In this document: in pieces, positions 1-5,943 of the stretch
Numbering within the stretch: the first letter of the stretch is position 1
Layout: each line of letters opens with the position of its first letter
DNA from: Dethiothermospora halolimnae
GTDB lineage: Bacteria; Bacillota; Clostridia; Tissierellales; VENL01
Assembly: GCF_037577855.1 (NCBI RefSeq)
Contig: NZ_JBAKFX010000091.1
Coordinates: forward strand, 1-8,123
DNA length: 8,123 nucleotides
Direction of reading: 5' to 3'
Notes under the pieces: generated by a model
What the model was told of the DNA's origin: nothing
The model's database searches: none
Seen by the model: only the letters and a program-made list of their open reading frames with translations
Program-made: the position numbers and the translations under genes

Positions 1-1339
1 TAAAATTCTCTTCTATACTCTCTATTCTTTTATATAAACTATTTATTTTTTCTTCTAAATTTTTTATATCATCTTTAATATTTTCATTAACTTCACTTTT
101 CTTTGTACTTTGAACCCTTCTTATAGTACCTTTATTGTACCCCCCATTATTATTCTGATCTAAACTTATTTCATCTTCTGAAAAATCATATTTATTATTT
201 TCTAAGCTATCATGAATATTATTTTCCCACTTATATTTATGTTTTTTTTCATGTTTATTTATTCTCTCTTTACTTTCTTCTATATTCCCCTTAGGTCTTT
301 TAATTTTCACTTCTGTGGTATCTTTCAAAGGTCCAAAACCTATTAATTCTATATTCGGTGCCTTCTCTCCAAAGGAATAGTTTAATTTAAATTTATTATT
401 AATATTTCTTTCATTTGTAGAAAATCTATATCTTAAGAAATCCACCTCTTTTGACTTATTCCATACATAGGGTTCACTCCATGTATCACCGTTATCTTCA
501 GAATAGCTACTTATTACATATTCATACTCCGTCCATACATTCCACAGTTTATTTTGATATTTTACAAATGTTGAATATGTACAATTGGCTAAATTAGATA
601 ATATTTTTTCATTTGATTTCTTAGGATTATTTTTATTTAATTTATATTTTTCAACTTTTATTACCAAATTACCATCCATATGCTCACTATAACTTATATT
701 AAGGTCATCTCTTCCAGTATCAATTATATCTAGGTACATTTTATCTACATTACTATTTGTTAGCTTTATTGATTTCCCCCACTGTTGTTTAACCTCATCA
801 AAGTTTTTTATAAATATTTGTTCATATTGCTCCTCTAGATTATAGTATCCTACAGTTAATTTTCCATTCCCACTTATAACCCCTATTGAATTTAATAGAT
901 TCTTAACCTTCATTCTGTCTAATTCATAGGTTCTCCAATGTCCGTTTTTATTATAGTGATGATAAAGTGCAAAGTTTTTTCCCTTATTATCTATAGGTAA
1001 ATTATAAAATATATTAATATAGTTGTTAATAGTTATATTGAAATTAAAAACCTTCTTATCCACATCATTTCTTAGTATATTTTCACTCCAGATATTATTG
1101 TTACAGGTCACCAATACAACTTTTCCATCCTTTTTCTGACATAAAATATAGATAGTATCATTTCGGTCTATAACAGCATCAAATTCAGATAAAACATTTT
1201 TCACTGCTTCTTTTTTTTCAGCTTTTCCTAAAGACTTATCAAAGTAAATATACTCTATATCCTCTCCATTCCATAAAAAGTTATATATATTGCCATGGCT
1301 ATCTGTTATTAAACAGCTACATTGATTTAAAAAAGCCAA
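1..1339 (-). CDS. Beta-propeller-like (BNR/Asp-box) protein with C-terminal coiled coil, partial (3' end outside window)
   Basis: An open frame without stops runs leftward off the window edge, giving at least 446 residues. I chose the TTG at 1339-1337 because a G-rich Shine-Dalgarno stretch (GGGGGTGGG, 1351-1343) lies 3-7 nt upstream. An in-frame GTG at 1363 would add 8 residues but has no ribosome site. The protein has no signal peptide or membrane segment. Around residues 280-287 it shows a textbook Asp-box (S-E-D-N-G-D-T-W). Several other W-containing strand motifs (NNIWSEN, QQWGKSI, NKLWNVW) suggest beta-propeller blades. Residues 340-412 are a charged Lys/Asn/Glu-rich linker. Residues 421-442 have I/L at strict 4-3 spacing (421, 425, 428, 432, 435, 439, 442), a coiled coil that is cut by the edge. 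Asp-boxes are structural and do not prove sialidase activity, and no catalytic set is visible. The specific family is not recognised. The divergent cysteine-rich neighbour hints at a shared surface or spore role, which is inference. Confidence 0.75.
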   Translation of the reverse strand, partial: MAFLNQCSCLITDSHGNIYNFLWNGEDIEYIYFDKSLGKAEKKEAVKNVLSEFDAVIDRNDTIYILCQKKDGKVVLVTCNNNIWSENILRNDVDKKVFNFNITINNYINIFYNLPIDNKGKNFALYHHYNKNGHWRTYELDRMKVKNLLNSIGVISGNGKLTVGYYNLEEQYEQIFIKNFDEVKQQWGKSIKLTNSNVDKMYLDIIDTGRDDLNISYSEHMDGNLVIKVEKYKLNKNNPKKSNEKILSNLANCTYSTFVKYQNKLWNVWTEYEYVISSYSEDNGDTWSEPYVWNKSKEVDFLRYRFSTNERNINNKFKLNYSFGEKAPNIELIGFGPLKDTTEVKIKRPKGNIEESKERINKHEKKHKYKWENNIHDSLENNKYDFSEDEISLDQNNNGGYNKGTIRRVQSTKKSEVNENIKDDIKNLEEKINSLYKRIESIEENF

Positions 1340-1342
1340 AAT

Positions 1343-1351
1343 CCCACCCCC
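1343..1351 (-). promoter_or_regulatory. Ribosome binding site deciding a TTG start
   Basis: On the minus strand this reads GGGGGTGGG, ending 3 nt before the TTG at 1339-1337, with the G5 core 7 nt away. The alternative GTG at 1363-1361 lies upstream of this site and has no purine-rich sequence before it. The TTG is therefore the better-supported start. Confidence 0.5.
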
Positions 1352-1363
1352 AATAATATTCAC

Positions 1364-1551
1364 CGTATAATCTAGTCATGAATATAAATAAAGTATAGTC
1401 AAACCTTTTAATATATCCACTTCTATATACAATTATATTTGTAAACTATAAGATTATTACTAATCTTTATAAAATAGTACCAGTTTTATAAACTTTGAAT
1501 ATATTAAAAGTAGGAAGACTAATTCCTAATTTTTTATAAGGGGGCAATATA
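1364..1551. other. Divergent intergenic region with inverted repeats
   Basis: This AT-rich spacer separates two divergent genes and must hold both promoters. Three inverted repeats are visible. A 7-bp stem lies at 1450-1456/1461-1467 with a 4-nt loop. A perfect 9-bp stem lies at 1466-1474/1484-1492 with a 9-nt loop. A 6-bp stem lies at 1511-1516/1523-1528 and is followed by six T (1530-1535), just before the ribosome site of the plus-strand gene. No convincing -35/-10 pair was found; TATA-like words abound because of base composition. The 9-bp repeat could be an operator for either gene, but this is speculative. Confidence 0.35.
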
Positions 1552-2529
1552 ATGAGTTGTAATAATAATGAAAATGTAACACTTTCACTTCCTGATAGAT
1601 GTTGTACCGGAAGTACTGGTTGTGATTTTGATGGTTCATTAAGAAATGTAGTATCTGAACCTATATATGTTCAAAAAGTATATGATGCAGCACTTTTCAA
1701 TCTACAGGGAATAAGAACTGTAGCTAATCAGCCTTTCACTCCTGACTTAGGAGCAAATGCAAGGATAACAAGGGTACTGGATATTAGATGTAGAAAATTC
1801 TTCAATCCCGATAACATAAATGATCCAAGAAACTTGGCTGCTGAGCCAGATACTACCGATATTTCTGGGGGACAATTTGTTAGATGTGGTGATAAGGATG
1901 TTAGAGCTATAGGACCAGATGGTTTCCGTAGTGAAAGATTAGTTTATGCAGATACAGAATTTTGTGAGAATAAAGGAAAAGGCACTCCAATATTTGGTAC
2001 TCAGAACATTTCAGTAACCGGTAATGCAGTAATTGAAATTGATGTATTGTTTACTGACCATTGTGATAATGAGTGTGAAGCAACCCTATCGGCTAATGTT
2101 CCCGTTGCTCGTCCTCAGTCTCCATTGGTTTTAACAAACTTCTTTGAACTTTGTCTTCCATCCGTTGTAGATGGGGCATTTTTACCAAGGTTTACTGAGT
2201 TCTGTAATGTAGGTTGTCAGCCAAGATTAGCAACAAATAATATTAGAAGAGACCTTATAGTTGACCCAGACACTGGAGCAGTAAGTGCAAATCTATTATT
2301 ATCAATTTGTGTTACTTGTGAAAAGAAAATAATAGTTCCAGTTCAACTTTGTGTTCTATCAACTGGATTCCCTAACCTTGCAGCTGAAGTTTCACCTATT
2401 TGTTCAACATTCCCAACTCTATTTCCAAAACAAATAGATGAGAAATCAAAACCTTGCCCATGTCCTTGCGAAACATCTGTTACTGAGGAATCTAATGAAG
2501 TGAATGAATTGTTAAGTGACGAAGAGTAA
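1552..2529 (+). CDS. Cysteine-rich hypothetical protein (possible spore-coat or exosporium protein)
   Basis: The ATG is preceded by AAGGGGG with 7-nt spacing, a strong ribosome site. The 325-residue product has 19 cysteines (3, 17, 18, 24, 80, 112, 138, 171, 175, 201, 218, 222, 253, 256, 267, 284, 302, 304, 306). They include a CC pair, a C-x3-C (171/175 and 218/222), a C-x2-C (253/256) and a C-P-C-P-C stretch near the end. There is no signal peptide or membrane segment. The body looks beta-rich, with alternating hydrophobic strands (for example residues 152-168 and 245-270), and the tail (307-325) is acidic. High cysteine content without a secretion signal fits disulfide-linked outer spore layers, or a metal-binding protein. 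The strands around 150-185 and 248-275 faintly recall SPOCS/DUF3794 domains, but I cannot confirm this. I do not recognise the family. The gene is monocistronic, ending in hairpins. Confidence 0.85.
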   Translation: MSCNNNENVTLSLPDRCCTGSTGCDFDGSLRNVVSEPIYVQKVYDAALFNLQGIRTVANQPFTPDLGANARITRVLDIRCRKFFNPDNINDPRNLAAEPDTTDISGGQFVRCGDKDVRAIGPDGFRSERLVYADTEFCENKGKGTPIFGTQNISVTGNAVIEIDVLFTDHCDNECEATLSANVPVARPQSPLVLTNFFELCLPSVVDGAFLPRFTEFCNVGCQPRLATNNIRRDLIVDPDTGAVSANLLLSICVTCEKKIIVPVQLCVLSTGFPNLAAEVSPICSTFPTLFPKQIDEKSKPCPCPCETSVTEESNEVNELLSDEE

Positions 2530-2537
2530 GACTATAA

Positions 2538-2562
2538 GTTGGGGGATTACGAATCCCCCAAC
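2538..2562 (+). terminator. Perfect 11-bp hairpin after the cysteine-rich gene
   Basis: GTTGGGGGATT (2538-2548) pairs perfectly with 2552-2562 around a 3-nt loop, starting 8 nt after the stop codon. It lacks a T-tract, so alone it would be a pause site or a 3' end stabiliser rather than a full intrinsic terminator. Confidence 0.5.
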
Positions 2563-2605
2563 AACTATTAAGTTAGAAATTAAAACTACTTAACAACTAT
2601 TGAAA

Positions 2606-2637
2606 AAGTGGGGTTCTTAAGACCCCACTTCTTTTTT
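2606..2637 (+). terminator. Rho-independent terminator
   Basis: A 9-bp stem AAGTGGGGT (2606-2614) / ACCCCACTT (2622-2630) has a 7-nt loop and is followed by CTTTTTT (2631-2637). It is a classical terminator for the cysteine-rich gene. The A-run at 2603-2607 gives a T5 run on the other strand, so it may also stop minus-strand transcription coming from the HD-GYP gene. Confidence 0.85.
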
Positions 2638-2671
2638 ATTAACTAGATATATTAAAAAAATCAGATGCATT

Positions 2672-2723
2672 ATAATTACCGAACAAGACTTACTCTGTCC
2701 GGTAGTTATTTATATATTTTTTT
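2672..2723. terminator. Hairpin in the convergent intergenic region, possible terminator
   Basis: Positions 2672-2681 pair with 2700-2709 (10 bp including one G-U in the plus-strand RNA). A mismatch and 3 more pairs follow inside. On the plus strand a T-rich run (2715-2723) follows, making it a backup terminator. On the minus strand it sits 19 nt after the HD-GYP stop codon, but the T7 run (2660-2654) comes only 11 nt past the stem. That makes it a weaker terminator for that gene. Confidence 0.5.
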
Positions 2724-2728
2724 CTTCT

Positions 2729-3772
2729 TTAATTTATAATTTCAACTATTTCATATTTTCTTTCCCTTAATAAATCAATATATTTATCATCTATTCTGAC
2801 AATTGGCCTTGTTGGCATTTGTCTATGAACCAATATTATTTCTCCAATCTCCCCATTGTTTAATTTAACAACATTTCCTACATAAAACTTAGAAATATTA
2901 TCTAAAAATACTGAAGATACCCTAGGATCTAATTTCTCAAAACTACTTCTTGATATATGTTCAGCAACCTTAAAAGGGGATTCTTTATGCTTATAAACAC
3001 GTTCTGATGTCATAGCATTAAAAATATCACATACAGCGATTATCTTGGCAAACTCATGGATTTTTTCTGATTTAACCTTTAATGGATATCCACTTCCATC
3101 TATTCTTTCATGATGCTGTAATGCTCCCAATGCTACACTTTTACTTATTCCAACTGTATCATTAAGTATATTAAACCCATGTATAGTATGTTTCTTTATT
3201 ATATCAAATTCTTTTTCGGTTAACTTACCTGGCTTATTTAATATATTATTAGGTATTTTCACCTTACCTATATCATGTAGCAAAGCTGCTAAAGACAATT
3301 GTTTTAATTCCCTTTTAGAATACTTAAGCCATTTTCCTATCATAGTAGCTAACATTAATACATTCATTGAATGTTTAAATATATATTCATCATCTTCTTC
3401 TAGCTGTCTAAGTCTTTTTAATATATTATTATTGTCTATAATTCCATCTATTACATCATTAACAGAATCACTTATTTCACTTATTATTATCTTTTTTCCT
3501 AATTTAGCATTGTTTAAAATATCTTGAGTTTTATTAGATAAAATATCGTACTTTTCTTTAAACTCCTCATCATCCGTTAATACTATACCTTCATTTCTTT
3601 CTTTTTTCTCGAAAATATGGACATTTTCCACTTCTAAGTTTCTCATTTTCATAATACTTCTTTTATTTAAAACCGTACCCGATGATAAAATGGTGATACC
3701 ACTATCTTTTTTTTCCACATCCCTTTCTAAAATCATACCTGGCTTTAAATCAGTTATATGCATTACTGTCAT
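2729..3772 (-). CDS. HD-GYP domain protein, cyclic-di-GMP phosphodiesterase
   Basis: The 347-residue cytoplasmic protein likely hydrolyses the second messenger cyclic-di-GMP. Residues 1-55 form the short N-terminal segment common in Firmicutes HD-GYP proteins (DLKPGM.L.RDV...G..L). The catalytic domain spans about 125-300 and keeps the family signature: H134, H166-D167-I-G-K170, H195, H220-H221-E222 and D225-G-S-G-Y-P230, then D249. All metal ligands expected for an active enzyme appear present. A small beta-rich C-terminal domain (about 296-345, YVGNVVKLNNGEIGEI...RPIVRID) is often seen after such domains. No sensor, receiver or membrane segment is fused to it, so any input must come through the N-terminal part or a partner. 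The first ATG has AAGG 7 nt upstream; M4 is a possible alternative. The gene lies 127 bp after the Gate pair on the same strand, with no clear terminator between them. The output (motility, biofilm or sporulation) cannot be read from the window. Confidence 0.93.
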   Translation of the reverse strand: MTVMHITDLKPGMILERDVEKKDSGITILSSGTVLNKRSIMKMRNLEVENVHIFEKKERNEGIVLTDDEEFKEKYDILSNKTQDILNNAKLGKKIIISEISDSVNDVIDGIIDNNNILKRLRQLEEDDEYIFKHSMNVLMLATMIGKWLKYSKRELKQLSLAALLHDIGKVKIPNNILNKPGKLTEKEFDIIKKHTIHGFNILNDTVGISKSVALGALQHHERIDGSGYPLKVKSEKIHEFAKIIAVCDIFNAMTSERVYKHKESPFKVAEHISRSSFEKLDPRVSSVFLDNISKFYVGNVVKLNNGEIGEIILVHRQMPTRPIVRIDDKYIDLLRERKYEIVEIIN

Positions 3773-3899
3773 ATGATCACCTTCCCCCCCATTAACCTTT
3801 CTAATTAATATAATTCAATATAATCATCTTTTTTCCTCTATTTTCTACATATTATCAGTAATTTTATATACATTATATCGTCATTTTGCATATTAAACT
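3773..3899 (-). promoter_or_regulatory. Leader and possible promoter of the HD-GYP gene
   Basis: This AT-rich 127-bp gap contains a TATAAT on the minus strand (plus positions 3872-3877) without a good -35 at 17 bp, and a second AT-rich candidate nearer the gene. Just before the ribosome site lies an uninterrupted G7 tract on the minus strand (3790-3784), followed directly by AAGGTGATC. There is no hairpin with a T-run after the upstream gene, so readthrough from the Gate pair is possible. Confidence 0.35.
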
Positions 3900-4358
3900 T
3901 TAATTTTCCAAGTTTATTGGTAATTTATCTATATATCTTGCTACTACAGCGGTTAATATTATAGCAACCGGCAATCTAATTCCCAATAATAACCATCCAT
4001 TGGCTCCTATGGCAACGAACAATAGGGTATCCTCTATAACTGAGTGACAAGCCACCAAAAAAAGTAGTACTAAATATAAATCCTTTTTTGATAAATTACC
4101 TTCCTTTGCACTTTTAATAATAACACCGGCTCCATAGGCTAGTCCTAAAGTTAGTCCCACTATTAATGGAAATGTTGACTCCTTTGATATTCCTAAAAAT
4201 TTAGATATAGGCTTTAAAAACTCTGATATTTTATCTAGTATATTTAAATCCTTTAATATTTCCATAAAAATCATAAGGGGAATAACATATTTAGCAATAT
4301 TTAATATAGAGCCTATACTTCCTTCAAATCCATCCTTTAACATTCCTATTATATCCAT
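3900..4358 (-). CDS. Gate-domain (nucleoside recognition, SpmB/YjiG-like) membrane protein
   Basis: The 152-residue, very hydrophobic protein is predicted to be membrane-embedded, with about four segments (roughly 17-37, 62-82, 85-108 and 112-131). It resembles the 'nucleoside recognition' Gate family (PF07670) that includes spore maturation proteins SpmA/SpmB and YjiG/YjiH. Landmarks are the glycine-rich stretch G-L-T-L-G-L-A-Y-G-A-G (68-78), C-H-S-V-I-E-D-T (94-101) and R118 before the last segment. I chose the ATG at 4358 because AGGAGG (4375-4370) lies 11 nt upstream. A TTG at 4367, giving three extra residues, would be only 2 nt from that site. The ribosome site overlaps the stop codon of the preceding gene, so the two are probably translationally coupled. 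The transported substrate is unknown. True SpmB is a possible label, but the sequence identity cannot be judged here. Confidence 0.75.
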   Translation of the reverse strand: MDIIGMLKDGFEGSIGSILNIAKYVIPLMIFMEILKDLNILDKISEFLKPISKFLGISKESTFPLIVGLTLGLAYGAGVIIKSAKEGNLSKKDLYLVLLFLVACHSVIEDTLLFVAIGANGWLLLGIRLPVAIILTAVVARYIDKLPINLEN

Positions 4359-4369
4359 GTGTATCAATT

Positions 4370-4375
4370 CCTCCT
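4370..4375 (-). promoter_or_regulatory. Ribosome binding site overlapping the upstream stop codon
   Basis: AGGAGG on the minus strand shares bases with the TAG stop (4376-4374) of the preceding Gate gene. It is 11 nt from the ATG at 4358 but only 2 nt from the TTG at 4367, which favours the ATG. The arrangement suggests coupled translation of the two Gate proteins. Confidence 0.7.
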
Positions 4376-4850
4376 AAATAACAATATTTAATATAACTCC
4401 AGAAGCTATAGCTAAACTAAATCTAGTTAATAATACTAATATTACACTTATACCGGTTTTTTTAGCAACTGCCGTTTCCATAAAAAGACTATGGGAAAAT
4501 GATAGCATAACAGCTAGTATAGTTATTTCCTTAGCTCCTAAAGTTAATGATGCCACAGCTCCAAGGGCAGCATAGATATTTACCATATTACCCATAACTA
4601 AAACAATAGATGCCTCCCCAGGTAACCCTACAATCCCCATAATTGGGGCAAGAATATCAGATATCCAATCCAATACTGGTGTATAGCCTAAAAATGTAAC
4701 AAAAAAATAAACAGGAACCACTATTTTAGTTAACATCCAAGTGGTCTTGAGACCATTCATAAATCCATTTTTTATAGTTCTCCAAATATTAACACGTTTA
4801 TTTTTATTGGTATCATTTATTTCCTTTTCCTCTCTCTTGCAATTTTCCAT
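4374..4850 (-). CDS. Gate-domain (nucleoside recognition, SpmA/YjiH-like) membrane protein
   Basis: The 158-residue protein has a charged cytoplasmic N-terminus (1-37). About four hydrophobic segments follow (roughly 41-57, 62-75, 80-105 and 109-125, with a last one near 134-156). The Gate signature is visible as G-L-P-G-E-A-S (75-81) with M-G-N-M-V-N-I-Y-A-A-L-G-A (86-98). Downstream come F-S-H-S-L-F-M-E-T (118-126) and R143 before the final segment. The next gene has the same layout, with H-S followed by E-x-T or E-D-T and then R-x3-A-I. The two proteins therefore look like the halves of a pseudo-symmetric transporter acting as a heterodimer. The start is an ATG with AAGGGTGAGG just upstream. 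SpmA/SpmB pairs act in spore core dehydration in Bacillus, while other Gate proteins move nucleosides or ions. Which applies here is unknown. Confidence 0.75.
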   Translation of the reverse strand: MENCKREEKEINDTNKNKRVNIWRTIKNGFMNGLKTTWMLTKIVVPVYFFVTFLGYTPVLDWISDILAPIMGIVGLPGEASIVLVMGNMVNIYAALGAVASLTLGAKEITILAVMLSFSHSLFMETAVAKKTGISVILVLLTRFSLAIASGVILNIVI

Positions 4851-4879
4851 AACCTCACCCTTTCTAATCTGTCAGTGAT

Positions 4880-4885
4880 ATTATA
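4880..4885 (-). promoter_or_regulatory. Extended -10 promoter for the Gate pair
   Basis: The minus strand reads TGTTATAAT: a perfect TATAAT (4885-4880) preceded by TGn, an extended -10 of the vegetative sigma-A type. The -35 region at 17-bp spacing (TAGTGT) is poor, which extended -10 promoters tolerate. It lies about 30 bp before the ATG at 4850 and after the palindrome ending the upstream operon, so the Gate pair probably has its own start of transcription. Confidence 0.55.
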
Positions 4886-4920
4886 ACACAATTTCCTTCG
4901 GAACACTAAAGATTTGTATT

Positions 4921-4970
4921 TAGCATAATAAATAGGGACTGAATGGATTCAGTCCCTATTTATTATGCTA
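4921..4970. terminator. Perfect 23-bp palindrome at the end of the activase operon (bidirectional terminator-like)
   Basis: Positions 4921-4943 pair without mismatch with 4948-4970 around a TGGA loop. On the minus strand the core GGGACTGAA/TTCAGTCCC is followed by TATTTATTAT, a broken U-rich tail whose bases also pair with the upstream A-rich arm. One arm contains the last two codons and the TAA stop of the ATPase gene, followed at once by a second TAA. No uninterrupted T-run follows on either strand, so efficiency as an intrinsic terminator is uncertain. Confidence 0.6.
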
Positions 4971-5943
4971 ATCTTTGGTCTTCAGTTTCTATTGAATTAG
5001 TCCATTTTCCACATTTATCTCCATATCTTGCTACCACTTTACCTTCGGCATATATTTCTATTACTTCACACATATTTGAACAATCATTACATTCAAACCC
5101 TTTAACTTTATAGGAAGTGTCTGCTATTTTAAGACCTTTAAAATTTGTTTTACCTGTTTTGGAAACATTACTCTTTGCTAATATACCTGCACCTATTGCC
5201 CCCATAACATCATGGTGTTTAGGAACATATATATCTGTATTAAGGGCATTTTTAAAAGCCTCTTTAATTCCAACATTGGCAGCTACTCCACCTTGAAAGA
5301 CTACAGGCCCCTTTATGTCTTTTCCCTTTCCAATATTATTTATATAATTTCTTACTAAAGCTTCACTAAGACCCCTTATTATATCCTCTTGATTATGTCC
5401 TAACTGTTGCTTGTGTATCATATCAGATTCAGCAAAAACTGCACACCTTCCAGCTATTCTCACTGGATTAGTTGACTTAAGTGCCATTTGCCCAAATTCT
5501 TGAATTTTAATTCCTAGTCTTGCTGCCTGCCTATCTAAAAATGAACCCGTTCCAGCGGCACATACGGTATTCATAGCAAAATCAGTTACAATTCCATCCC
5601 TTAAAATGATGATTTTTGAATCTTGACCCCCTATTTCTAATACAGTTCTTACATCGGGAATCTCATTTATTGCTGCTACAGCATGGGATGTAATTTCATT
5701 TTTTACTATATCACCACCTAATATTATATTGGCTAAATGTCTTCCACTCCCTGTGGTTCCTACCCCTTTCACTTTAAAATCTCCGATTTCTCCTCTTATT
5801 TCATTTAATCCCTTTTGCAAAACCTCTATAGGTCTACCTTGGGTTCTTAAATATTTTTTTATTATTACTTTATCTTCTTCGTCTAATAAAACTATATTGG
5901 TACTTACGGACCCTACATCAACGCCTAGATAACACTCTTTCAT
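4963..5943 (-). CDS. BadF/BadG/HgdC-type ATPase, [4Fe-4S] reductase activator (CoA-dehydratase activase family, COG1924)
   Basis: The 326-residue protein belongs to the ASKHA-fold ATPases that use ATP hydrolysis to push one electron at very low potential into a partner enzyme. The nucleotide-site motifs are in order: D-V-G-S-V-S-T-N (9-16), G-T-T-G-S-G-R (62-68), E-I-G-G-Q-D-S-K (103-110) and Q-G-G-V-A-A-N (217-223). Cysteines C128 (N-T-V-C-A-A-G-T-G-S-F) and C167 (G-R-C-A-V-F-A-E-S-D) match the pair that bridges a [4Fe-4S] cluster across the HgdC homodimer. Beyond the usual fold lies a C-terminal extension with C285, C288, C292 and C311, which may bind another cluster or zinc. The ATG overlaps the end of the upstream gene by 26 nt, so it is the last gene of a coupled operon. 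No HgdA/HgdB dehydratase subunits are present. Its partners are most likely the two upstream proteins. Confidence 0.92.
   Translation of the reverse strand: MKECYLGVDVGSVSTNIVLLDEEDKVIIKKYLRTQGRPIEVLQKGLNEIRGEIGDFKVKGVGTTGSGRHLANIILGGDIVKNEITSHAVAAINEIPDVRTVLEIGGQDSKIIILRDGIVTDFAMNTVCAAGTGSFLDRQAARLGIKIQEFGQMALKSTNPVRIAGRCAVFAESDMIHKQQLGHNQEDIIRGLSEALVRNYINNIGKGKDIKGPVVFQGGVAANVGIKEAFKNALNTDIYVPKHHDVMGAIGAGILAKSNVSKTGKTNFKGLKIADTSYKVKGFECNDCSNMCEVIEIYAEGKVVARYGDKCGKWTNSIETEDQRLA

Noticed and set aside
1..1339. Sialidase (neuraminidase) call for the Asp-box protein
   Set aside because: Asp-boxes are structural. The arginine triad with an F/YRIP motif, the usual multiple Asp-boxes and a signal peptide are not visible.
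1361..1363. GTG as start of the propeller-like gene
   Set aside because: It is in frame and would add 8 residues, but no purine-rich site precedes it, while the downstream TTG has a G-rich site at good spacing. It remains possible.
1376..1510. Possible sporulation sigma-K/sigma-E promoters for the divergent genes (ATAnnnTA-like words on both strands)
   Set aside because: The words occur by chance in DNA this AT-rich, and no matching -35 element at proper spacing could be shown.
4365..4367. TTG as start of the second Gate gene
   Set aside because: It lies only 2 nt from AGGAGG, whereas the ATG three codons later is at a workable distance.
5729..5932. Plus-strand open frame of 67 codons inside the ATPase gene
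   Set aside because: It lies antisense to a well-supported conserved gene, has no ribosome site, and the product is a low-complexity reverse reading of that gene.
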